A stretch of 6,644 bases of DNA from Pseudomonadota bacterium (GTDB lineage: Bacteria > Pseudomonadota > Alphaproteobacteria > Elsterales > Elsteraceae), in assembly GCA_016195115.1 (NCBI GenBank), contig JACQAI010000189.1:1-6644 (forward strand), in the 5' to 3' direction. The translations under genes and the position numbers were made by a program. Under the pieces are notes generated by a model. That model had not been told where the DNA came from and did no database searches. It saw only the letters and a list, made by a program, of their open reading frames with translations. Below, piece after piece: positions 1 to 5,816 of this stretch. Within the stretch, counting starts at the first letter, position 1; each line of letters starts with the position of its first letter.

Positions 1-575
1 GGCTTGACGCCATCATCGTCAACGCCTCGGGCTGCGGCACCACGGTCAAGGACTACGGCCACATGCTGCGCGAGGATTCTGCGTGGGCGCCCCGCGCGGC
101 GCGCATCGCCACGATCGCCAAGGACGTCACCGAATACCTGGCGACGCTCGGGCTGGAGCCGCCGACGATCGCGACCGGCCAGCGCGTCGCCTACCACTCC
201 GCGTGCTCGATGCAGCACGGCCAGGGCGTGCGCCAGCAGCCCAAGGATCTATTGGCCGCGGCGGGCTTCGCCGTGGTCGACGTTCCGGAGGGCCATCTGT
301 GCTGCGGCTCGGCCGGCACCTACAATCTGCTCCAGCCGGTGCTGGCGCGTGGTCTGCGCGACCGCAAGCTCGCCAACATCGCGCTGGTCGCGCCCGAGAT
401 TGTCGCGGCCGGCAACATCGGCTGCATAACCCAGCTCGCCGCGGCGGCGACCGTTCCCGTCGTCCACACCGTCGAGCTGCTTGACTGGGCGACCGGCGGC
501 CCCAAGCCGGCCGCGCTCGCGGCAGGGGCGCAGCCCCGCGAGCGACAGAAGCCAACCGTGAGGATCTGCCCATGA
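1..575 (+). CDS. glcF: Glycolate oxidase iron-sulfur subunit GlcF (C-terminal part, 5' end outside window)
   Basis: This is the 3' part of the gene. The reading frame is open from base 3 to the TGA at 573-575, giving about 190 residues. GlcF is the Fe-S subunit of the GlcDEF complex, which oxidises glycolate to glyoxylate and passes electrons to the respiratory chain. Three cysteine motifs of the CCG-type (heterodisulfide-reductase-like) domains are visible: NASGCGTTVKDYGHML near the window start, YHSACSMQHGQGV, and HLCCGSAGTYN. They are followed by the family-typical C-terminus with NIGCITQL and VVHTVELLDWATGG. The N-terminal 4Fe-4S ferredoxin domains must lie upstream of the window. The last ~25 residues (Pro/Ala/Arg-rich) are a poorly conserved tail. 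The stop overlaps the start of the next gene as ATGA, so the two are probably co-transcribed and translationally coupled. The family call is firm; a GlcF-like subunit of a related 2-hydroxyacid dehydrogenase is the only real alternative. Confidence 0.93.
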   Translation, partial: LDAIIVNASGCGTTVKDYGHMLREDSAWAPRAARIATIAKDVTEYLATLGLEPPTIATGQRVAYHSACSMQHGQGVRQQPKDLLAAAGFAVVDVPEGHLCCGSAGTYNLLQPVLARGLRDRKLANIALVAPEIVAAGNIGCITQLAAAATVPVVHTVELLDWATGGPKPAALAAGAQPRERQKPTVRICP

Positions 576-1744
576 AGATCAAGCGCGTCGATGCCGACTG
601 GTTGCACGTGCCGATCCCCGAGGCGCAGCAGCATGTCAGCGACTTCGGCCGCATCGCTTCGTTCGACTGCACCCTGGTGCGCATCGAGACCGAATGCGGC
701 CTGGTCGGCTACGGCGAGGCCAAGGCGGTGGTCGGCAGTGCCGGCAACAACCATGCGCTGACCGAGCTGATTCGGGTCGAGCTGGCGGCGCTCCTCGTCG
801 GCGAGGACCCGCGCGACATCAACCGCCTCGCCGACGTGATCTACAACGGCAGCCGCGCCCACTATGCGCTCGCGCACGGCCACGTCTTCCCGACCTTGGG
901 GCGACGCGGCATGCTGATCTCGGCGATGAGCGGCATCGACATCGCGCTGTGGGACATCTTGGGCAAGAGCCTGAATGCGCCGGTGTGGCGGCTGCTCGGC
1001 GGTCGTCGCGCCGCGCGCATGCCGGCCTATGCGTCAGGCGGCTGGGCCGACGCGGGCGGCATCGGCAAGCAGCTGATGGGCTATGTCGAGAAGGGCGGAT
1101 TCAAATCGGTCAAGATGCGCGTCGGCGTGATCGACGGCGAGGTCCACAACTCGGCCAAGCGCGTGCATGCTGCGTGCGCCGCGCTCGGGCCCGACATCGG
1201 GCTCGCCTGCGACGCCCACGGCACCTACACGGTCGCCGATGCCAAGCGCTTCTGCCGCCTGGTCGCGGACTGCAACCTGATGTGGTTCGAGGAGCCGGTC
1301 ACCGGCGATGACAAGCGCGGCTGCGCCGAGGTGCGCGCGGCGACCGACATTCCGATCTCCGCCGGCGAGAGCGAGTTCAACCGCTTCGACTTCCGCGAGC
1401 TGTGCGAGCTGAAAGCCGTCGACATCCTGCAGCCCGACCTGGCGATCTGCGGCGGCATCACGGAGGCGATGCGCATCGCCGCGCTGGCCAGCGCCTACAA
1501 TCTGCGCCTGGCGCCGCATCTGTGGACCGGCGCCACCGCCTTCGCCGCCGGCATGCACGTCGCGGCCGCATCGCCCGCCGGATTCATTCTCGAGTATTCG
1601 CTGGGTGCCAACCCGCTGCTCCAGGAGCTCGCCCAAGAGGGCTTCCCGGTCAAGGACGGCATGGTCGAGATCCCCGACCGCCCCGGCCTCGGCATCACGA
1701 TCGACCAAAAATTCGTCGAGCGCTATCGGGTGAAAGTGTCCTGA
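572..1744 (+). CDS. Mandelate racemase/muconate lactonizing enzyme family protein (enolase superfamily, probable acid-sugar dehydratase or racemase)
   Basis: This 390-residue protein is full length for the MR/MLE family. An N-terminal capping domain (about 1-130, with SGIDIALWDILGK at 120-132) precedes a (beta/alpha)7-beta barrel. Active-site residues are all present: K181-M-R183 in the KxK/R position, metal ligands D214 (ACDAHG), E240 (WFEEP) and E266 (SAGESEF), the dyad D289 (QPDLAICGG) and H316 (LAPHLW), and E341 near the end of the barrel. The spacings D214-E240-E266-D289-H316 equal those of Pseudomonas mandelate racemase (D195, E221, E247, D270, H297), placing it in the MR subgroup with a His-Asp dyad. 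Such enzymes abstract the proton alpha to a carboxylate with Mg2+. The substrate cannot be read from sequence; coupling to glcF suggests a 2-hydroxyacid or sugar acid. The start at 572 is supported by GAGGA at 560-564, seven bases upstream. The protein is soluble, with no signal peptide. Confidence 0.92.
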   Translation: MKIKRVDADWLHVPIPEAQQHVSDFGRIASFDCTLVRIETECGLVGYGEAKAVVGSAGNNHALTELIRVELAALLVGEDPRDINRLADVIYNGSRAHYALAHGHVFPTLGRRGMLISAMSGIDIALWDILGKSLNAPVWRLLGGRRAARMPAYASGGWADAGGIGKQLMGYVEKGGFKSVKMRVGVIDGEVHNSAKRVHAACAALGPDIGLACDAHGTYTVADAKRFCRLVADCNLMWFEEPVTGDDKRGCAEVRAATDIPISAGESEFNRFDFRELCELKAVDILQPDLAICGGITEAMRIAALASAYNLRLAPHLWTGATAFAAGMHVAAASPAGFILEYSLGANPLLQELAQEGFPVKDGMVEIPDRPGLGITIDQKFVERYRVKVS

Positions 1745-1796
1745 CCTTTGAAATCCCTCCCCCGCGCGCAGCGTGGGGGGAGGGTAGGGTGGGGGC
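1745..1796 (+). repeat. GC-rich palindromic repeat, copy A (also G-quadruplex-type run on plus strand)
   Basis: A dispersed-type repeat begins at CTTTGAAATCCCTCCCCC. It contains a perfect 9-bp stem (CCCTCCCCC at 1755-1763 with GGGGGAGGG at 1776-1784, 12-base loop), then TAGGGTGGGGGC. The run 1775-1795 reads G6-A-G3-TA-G3-T-G5, four G-tracts with loops of 1-2 bases, which fits the classic intramolecular G-quadruplex pattern. It starts directly after the stop of the MR/MLE gene. The stem could act as a transcription terminator, but no U-tract follows it closely (T5 at 1802-1806 is about 18 bases on). Confidence 0.75.
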
Positions 1797-1838
1797 CCGG
1801 ATTTTTCCGCAAGCGTCGACGTACGAGCGTGCGTCCGC

Positions 1839-1895
1839 GCCCCCTCCCTACCCTCCCCCATGCGCGATGCGCACGGGGGAGGGATTTGAAGGGGT
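1839..1895 (-). repeat. GC-rich palindromic repeat, copy B (inverted copy of the 1745-1796 repeat)
   Basis: Read on the minus strand this copy closely matches copy A: it begins CCTTCAAATCCCTCCCCC and ends in the GGGAGGGTAGGGAGGGGGC form. Its internal stem is CCCTCCCCC (1851-1859) with GGGGGAGGG (1875-1883), extended inward by TGCGC/GCGCA (1861-1865 with 1869-1873) around a GAT loop and one A-C mismatch. The minus strand of 1840-1859 is G5-A-G3-TA-G3-A-G5, again a G-quadruplex-type run. The copy ends about 10 bases from the stop of the minus-strand GT39 gene. The two copies therefore face each other, one at the 3' end of each converging gene, a typical place for REP-like elements or bidirectional terminators. 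Confidence 0.75.
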
Positions 1896-1904
1896 GGCGA
1901 CGCC

Positions 1905-3404
1905 CTAACCCTTGAAGCCCTGGAGCGCGAAGATCGAATAGTGCCGCGCGTCGTCGCGATAGAGCGGGATCGTGACGTTGCCGACCAGCGCGGTCTCGCG
2001 GAAGCGCGCCAGCACGTCGGCCGGGTTCGGGTTGGTGGTCAGATAGAGGATCGGGCGGTTGCCGTATTCGATGATGTCGGTGGTCATCTGGTACTGATCG
2101 GTCGCGCGCTCCTTCCAGGTCCACGCCACCTGGGTCGGCCGCGGCCGCACGTAGAATGCCAGCTCGGCGAACAGCATGCGGTCGTCGGTCATCAGCACGA
2201 AGCCGGGATGCTGCGCCAGCTGTCCTGCGATCGCCCGGCCGAGATGATCCCATCCGCGCAGCCGGTGGAACGGATCGGTCTTGCGCGTCAGCTCGATGCC
2301 GGCCAGGCGCGCGAGGTCGTGATAGCCGTACATCACGCCGGCCGCCGCGACGTGCAGCCCGAGCGCGATCGGCAGCAGCACGCGCAAGTTTGGCAGCATC
2401 TGGCGGCAGCAGGCGACCACCAGCACGCTCGCGGTGACGTAGCTGGCCGCCGCCCAGTTGGCGTTGGCGCGCGACAGCAACGCCTCGATCGCGACCAGCG
2501 CCAGCGGCGGCAGCGCGAACGCGGTCAGCAGCCAGAAGCGGTCGTCGCGGTAGAGCCGCCCGATGCGCGCGGCGACGAGGAACAGGAGCAGCGCGAACGG
2601 GATCGGTCCGAACACGCCGAACTGGCCGCCGATGAACTCCGCGAGCTTGACGGGATGGAGCAGATCGCCAGTGAGGTTGGCGTTGTCGCCGGTGTGGCGG
2701 TAGCTCAGGAAATCGTGGGCAAAATTCCAGATCAGGTTGGGGGCGTAGATCGCCAGCCCGAGCGCCAGCGCCAGATACGGCCAGCGTGTGCGCAGCACCG
2801 CGTGGTGCGGCGGCGACAGCGCCAGATAGAGCGCCGCCGACAGCGCAAAGATCGCCATTGAATACTTGCTCAACAGCCCGAGCCCGAGCGCCAGGCCGAC
2901 ACCCATCCACCATTTCTCGCTGCCCGGATCGAGCGCGCGCTTCAAGCACAGCACGCCGATCGCCCAGAACAACAGCAGCGGCACGTCGGTCGACATCACG
3001 GTGCTCGACAGGCTGACGGCCGGCAGCGCGACGTAGAGCGCGCCCGACCAGGCGCCGGTCCGCGCGTCGAACAGCCGGCGCCCGAGCTCGGCGACGATCA
3101 AGGCGATGATGGCGTGGCAGACCGGTGCGGCGACGCGCACGCCGAACTCGGTGTCGCCGACCAGGTTGGTCGTGATCGCGATCAGCCAGGCGATCAGCGG
3201 CGGCTTGGAGTAGTAGCCCCAGTCGAGCGCCTGCGCCCAGGTCCAGTACTGCGCCTCGTCGCCATAGAGCGGGTAGGGCTCGCGCGCCAGCCACATCAGG
3301 CGGAACACCGTGACGGCGAGGATGAACATCGCGGCGCGCGACGCCACGCGGGCATCGGCGGTGACGGCGCGCGCGGGTACGGCGCTGGGTGCGCTTGGCG
3401 ACAT
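1905..3404 (-). CDS. ArnT-like membrane glycosyltransferase, GT39/PMT_2 family (GT-C fold)
   Basis: This 499-residue polytopic inner-membrane protein belongs to the family that moves a sugar from a polyprenyl-phosphate donor to lipid A, protein or another envelope acceptor on the periplasmic face. The first membrane segment (about 26-40, MFILAVTVFRLMWLA) leads into the family signature GDEAQYWTWAQAL, with the acidic pair D49-E50 in the first periplasmic loop, followed by YYSKPPLIAWL (64-74). A second acidic motif, STDVPLLLFWA, places D140. Many further hydrophobic segments follow to about residue 360, then a soluble C-terminal region (about 385-499). Length is normal for the family. The start at 3404 has no clear Shine-Dalgarno; M26 (3329) is an alternative that would shorten the cytoplasmic N-terminus. 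It is divergent from the DedA-superfamily gene (59 bases between chosen starts). The acceptor and sugar cannot be told from sequence. A GT2 gene 740 bases away could supply the lipid-linked donor. Confidence 0.88.
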   Translation of the reverse strand: MSPSAPSAVPARAVTADARVASRAAMFILAVTVFRLMWLAREPYPLYGDEAQYWTWAQALDWGYYSKPPLIAWLIAITTNLVGDTEFGVRVAAPVCHAIIALIVAELGRRLFDARTGAWSGALYVALPAVSLSSTVMSTDVPLLLFWAIGVLCLKRALDPGSEKWWMGVGLALGLGLLSKYSMAIFALSAALYLALSPPHHAVLRTRWPYLALALGLAIYAPNLIWNFAHDFLSYRHTGDNANLTGDLLHPVKLAEFIGGQFGVFGPIPFALLLFLVAARIGRLYRDDRFWLLTAFALPPLALVAIEALLSRANANWAAASYVTASVLVVACCRQMLPNLRVLLPIALGLHVAAAGVMYGYHDLARLAGIELTRKTDPFHRLRGWDHLGRAIAGQLAQHPGFVLMTDDRMLFAELAFYVRPRPTQVAWTWKERATDQYQMTTDIIEYGNRPILYLTTNPNPADVLARFRETALVGNVTIPLYRDDARHYSIFALQGFKG

Positions 3405-3463
3405 GGTCAGGCGGACTCGCGTCCGGAGGGACTGGGCAAGACCGTCAGCCCCCGTGTAAACCC

Positions 3464-4150
3464 ATGCCCATGATGCGTCCTAAGCTGTGGCTGCGGCTGG
3501 CGCTGGTGCTCGTGCTCGCCGGCGGCCTCGCCTATGTCGCCTTCAACCGCGGCACGGTCAACCCCCAGGCGATCCAGCGCCAGCTCGACGAGCTCGGCTG
3601 GGCGCTGCCGCTCGCCTACGTCGCCTACCACGTGGTCGCGACCTTGTGCTTCGTGCCGCGCTTCGTGATGGGCACGGTCGCAGGTGCGCTGTTCGGCCTG
3701 TGGTGGGGTGCCTTGTGGTCGATGACCGGCGCCATGGCGGGGGCCGCCGCCGGCTTCGTGATCGCGCGGTACCTCAATGCCGGGCTGCTGGTGCCCGAGG
3801 ACATTCCGCGCGTCGGCGGCTGGCTCGAGCGCGCCGAACGCGGCGGCTGGAAGTCGGTCGTGGTTCTGCGCCTGCTGCCGGTGCCGCATCCGATCACCAA
3901 CTACGCGCTCGGCCTGACCCGCCTGAAGTTCGGCGCCTATGTCTGGGGCTCGCTGCTCGGCCTGGTGCCGTCGACCTTCGCCTACGTCGATCTCGGCCTC
4001 GGCGGGCGCAACGCCGCCTTCGGCCTCGGCAACTGGGTGACGCCGGTGCTGTGGGGCGTCGGCCTGCTGGTGCTGTCGGCGCTGGCGTCGCGGTTGTTTC
4101 GGCGCAAGCTCGCGGCAGGGGGCGAAGCGAACGCCAACAAAGGTTCCTAA
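3464..4150 (+). CDS. TVP38/TMEM64-type DedA-superfamily membrane protein (SNARE-associated domain, PF09335)
   Basis: This is a 228-residue integral membrane protein. An N-terminal helix (about 9-27) is followed by a PF09335-type core: hydrophobic segments near 46-66 and 69-100, the F98-x-x-x-R102 motif (GFVIARYL), then the conserved block LRLLPVPHPITNYALGLTRL with R136, P139, N146 and G150, a further segment at 153-175 and a last one at about 190-210 before a basic tail. DedA-superfamily members act in membrane homeostasis, and some DedA proteins recycle undecaprenyl phosphate across the membrane; whether this TVP38-type member does so is inference. The frame is open back to an ATG at 3389, but that would overlap the divergent GT39 start and add a non-hydrophobic leader. 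I chose 3464; ATGs at 3470 and 3473 are equally possible and no strong Shine-Dalgarno decides. The stop overlaps the convergent GT2 stop by four bases. Confidence 0.87.
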   Translation: MPMMRPKLWLRLALVLVLAGGLAYVAFNRGTVNPQAIQRQLDELGWALPLAYVAYHVVATLCFVPRFVMGTVAGALFGLWWGALWSMTGAMAGAAAGFVIARYLNAGLLVPEDIPRVGGWLERAERGGWKSVVVLRLLPVPHPITNYALGLTRLKFGAYVWGSLLGLVPSTFAYVDLGLGGRNAAFGLGNWVTPVLWGVGLLVLSALASRLFRRKLAAGGEANANKGS

Positions 4151-4704
4151 TCCTCGGTCGTGCGCGGGATGCGGGCGCGGCGCTGCAGCCACATGACGCC
4201 GAGCAGGTCGACGATGCCGACCCACAGCCGGTCCCAGAAACCATATTTCGAGGTGCCCTTGAGGCGCGGGCGATGGTTGACCGGCACCGACTCGACCGTG
4301 GCGCCGCGCTTCGACCAGGGATCGTGGCGTTTGGTGCGCTCGCCGGCGATCATCACCGCTTCATCGCGCCGCAGCGCCCACAGGCTTGGGAGGTCGGCCG
4401 GGTCGTTCTGGCCGTCACCATCCAATGTCGCGATCCACGGCGCGCACGCCGCCCGGACGCCGGTGCGGATCGCCGCGCTCTGGCCGCAGCGCTCGGCATG
4501 GCGCACCACGCGTAGCCGCGGCCGGCCGGCCTTGAGCGCGCCGAGCGCCGCGACGGTGCCGTCGGTGCTGGCGTCGTCGACATAGACGATCTCGTAGTCG
4601 ACCCGGCCGTCGAGCGCGGCAGCGATCTCGCCGATCAGCGGCGCGACGTTGTCCGCCTCATTGTGGACCGGGACGACGACCGAAAGCTCCATGGCGGGTG
4701 CCAT
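4147..4704 (-). CDS. GT2 family glycosyltransferase, polyprenyl-phosphate type, with apparent internal in-frame deletion
   Basis: This is a GT-A fold glycosyltransferase resembling ArnC/DPM1-type enzymes that transfer a sugar from a nucleotide donor to undecaprenyl phosphate. From the ATG at 4704 it has 185 residues. Visible motifs are LSVVVPVHNEADNV (7-20), YVDDASTDGT (41-50, D43-D44), and LDGDGQNDP (94-102, D95 and D97, the metal/nucleotide DxD). The C-terminus has VPVNHRPRLKGTSKYG and DRLWVGIVDLLGVMWL. Relatives known to me run to about 240 residues and carry, between the LKR and GG.V..VPV elements, a block with SSRIAN, DTGCGLK and HRFLPALV. Here K132-R133 is followed directly by G134-A-T-V, so about 50-55 residues are missing, junction near 4305/4306. 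The frame is kept. The missing part includes acceptor-side structure, so activity is doubtful. Other starts are ATG 4692 and TTG 4728; a GGGG tract about 10 bases upstream favours 4704. No Shine-Dalgarno is decisive. Confidence 0.85.
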   Translation of the reverse strand: MAPAMELSVVVPVHNEADNVAPLIGEIAAALDGRVDYEIVYVDDASTDGTVAALGALKAGRPRLRVVRHAERCGQSAAIRTGVRAACAPWIATLDGDGQNDPADLPSLWALRRDEAVMIAGERTKRHDPWSKRGATVESVPVNHRPRLKGTSKYGFWDRLWVGIVDLLGVMWLQRRARIPRTTED

Positions 4705-4782
4705 AGCCCAATCGCCCCACCGCGCCAACAGCTTTCAGGCCAACCGACTGCGGCTTACCATGCCGCCCGAGGCATCGCACAC

Positions 4783-4788
4783 GGAGGT
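4783..4788 (+). promoter_or_regulatory. Ribosome binding site of the Rid-family gene
   Basis: GGAGGT lies four bases before the ATG at 4793. It is the strongest Shine-Dalgarno in the window and decides the start: the frame is open upstream to 4649 with another ATG at 4760, but those starts lack such a site and would run into the divergent GT2 start region. Confidence 0.8.
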
Positions 4789-4792
4789 CACG

Positions 4793-5239
4793 ATGGCGGT
4801 CAGCGCATCCGGCACGCTCAAGATCGAGGAAGTCCATCCACGCCCGGACCAGGCAAAGCACATGCCCTACGCTCCGGCGATCCAGGTCCAGGGGCCGGCC
4901 GACATCCTGTTCATCTCGGGCTCGACGCCGTCGCCGCTCTATCACCAGCACCCGCACGTGCCCGAGGAGCATGTCCATCCGTGCGACATCGAGGAGCAGA
5001 CCCGGCGCGCCATGGACAACATCAAGCTGGTGCTCGACTGCAAGGGCCTCGACTGGCGCCACGTCGTCAAGGTCACGAAGTACCTGACCGACATGCGCGA
5101 CTTCGACGGGCTGCACCGCGTGATGAACGGCTACATGGGCGACTGGAAGCCGGCCAGCACGACGATCTGCGTCAACGCCCTGAGCTCGCCGGGCGCGCGC
5201 GTCGAGATCGACATGATCGCGGTGGCGCCGCGCGCCTGA
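4793..5239 (+). CDS. Rid (YjgF/YER057c/UK114) family protein
   Basis: This is a 148-residue soluble protein, slightly longer than the usual ~130 of the family. Rid proteins form trimers with active sites between subunits; the archetype RidA hydrolyses reactive enamines and imines made by PLP enzymes. Family features are the strand LFISGSTP (39-46), the helix IEEQTRRAMDNIKLVLDCKG (66-85), VVKVTKYLTDMRDFDGLHRVM (91-111), and the C-terminal GARVEIDMIAVAP. The region where RidA has its substrate-binding Arg (E. coli R105, in VEVARLPKD) reads VNALSSPGA here, so that Arg appears absent, pointing to a non-RidA subgroup of unknown reaction. An insert at about 48-63 carries five histidines (H51, H53, H55, H60, H62). 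The start is set by the GGAGGT site. The exported TPR protein follows after 7 bases, probably in one operon. It is divergent from the GT2 gene, with 88 bases between chosen starts. Confidence 0.9.
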   Translation: MAVSASGTLKIEEVHPRPDQAKHMPYAPAIQVQGPADILFISGSTPSPLYHQHPHVPEEHVHPCDIEEQTRRAMDNIKLVLDCKGLDWRHVVKVTKYLTDMRDFDGLHRVMNGYMGDWKPASTTICVNALSSPGARVEIDMIAVAPRA

Positions 5240-5246
5240 GCGCGGC

Positions 5247-5816
5247 ATGATCACCGCCATGCGGATTGCCCTCGCGCTCGTCGTTTGCCTGTTCGCCGCC
5301 GCCTTCGGCGCCGTCGGCGTGGAGGCCGGGCAGGACGACAAGCGCCTGCCCGCCCTGTTCGATCGCCTGAAGACGACGCGCGCCCCCGGCGAGGCCGAGA
5401 CGGTCCAGCAGACCATCTGGGCGGTGTGGCTCGAGAGCACCAACGCCGAGGTCAACCTCCTGATGCTCGAGGGCATCGACGCCATGAACGGCGGCGACTT
5501 CAAGCGCGCGCTGACCGCGTTCGACGCCATGGTCGGGGTCGACCCCAAGTTTGCCGAGGGCTGGAACAAGCGCGCCACCGTCGAGTTCCTGGCCGGCGAC
5601 TTCAAGGCCTCGGTGGTCGACATCCAGAAGACCCTCGAGCTCGAGCCGCGCCACTGGGGCGCGCTCGCGGGCCTCGGCCAGATCTACACCGCGCTCGGCG
5701 ACGAGGAGGCGGCGGTGCGCGCCTTCAAGCGCGCGCTCGCGATCAACCCGCACCTCGCCTCGGTCAAAGCCAAGGTCCAGGAGCTCGAAGCCAAGCTCGA
5801 GAAGCGCAAGATCTAG
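5247..5816 (+). CDS. Exported tetratricopeptide repeat protein
   Basis: This 189-residue protein has an N-terminal signal peptide (M1 to about A27: MRIALALVVCLFAAAF core, likely cleavage after VEA), so it is probably periplasmic. After a linker (28-66) come three consecutive 34-residue TPR units without gaps: 67-100, 101-134 and 135-168, each ending in the characteristic x-P (GVDP, ELEP, AINP) and with the usual G/A/Y/F pattern (for example GALAGLGQIYTALGDEEAAV). A short charged helix (169-189, KVQELEAKLEKRK) closes it. TPRs form a superhelical protein-binding surface; no enzymatic domain is present and the partner is unknown. The start could also be the ATG at 5259 (M5), which gives an equally good signal peptide; neither has a clear Shine-Dalgarno, in line with translation coupled to the Rid gene 7 bases upstream. 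The stop TAG is shared, within CTAG, with the convergent hepT stop. Confidence 0.88.
   Translation: MITAMRIALALVVCLFAAAFGAVGVEAGQDDKRLPALFDRLKTTRAPGEAETVQQTIWAVWLESTNAEVNLLMLEGIDAMNGGDFKRALTAFDAMVGVDPKFAEGWNKRATVEFLAGDFKASVVDIQKTLELEPRHWGALAGLGQIYTALGDEEAAVRAFKRALAINPHLASVKAKVQELEAKLEKRKI

Noticed and set aside
1034..1861. Long open frame (275 codons) antisense to the MR/MLE gene
   Set aside because: It has the Arg/Ala/Gly-rich composition of a shadow frame in GC-rich DNA, and the plus-strand gene has all catalytic residues in place.
1941..2861. Long open plus-strand frame (306 codons) opposite the GT39 gene
   Set aside because: Its product is a low-complexity Arg/Gln/Val-rich chain with no domain, while the minus strand encodes a recognisable membrane glycosyltransferase.
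3389..3463. N-terminal extension of the DedA-superfamily protein from the ATG at 3389
   Set aside because: It would overlap the divergent GT39 start, adds a hydrophilic leader with no family likeness, and has no ribosome binding site; the start at 3464-3473 is more plausible.
4733..4761. Possible sigma-70 promoter for the Rid gene: TTTCAG, 17-base spacer, TACCAT
   Set aside because: The -10 matches 4 of 6 and the -35 only 2 of 6 consensus bases; in such GC-rich DNA this is not enough to report as a feature.
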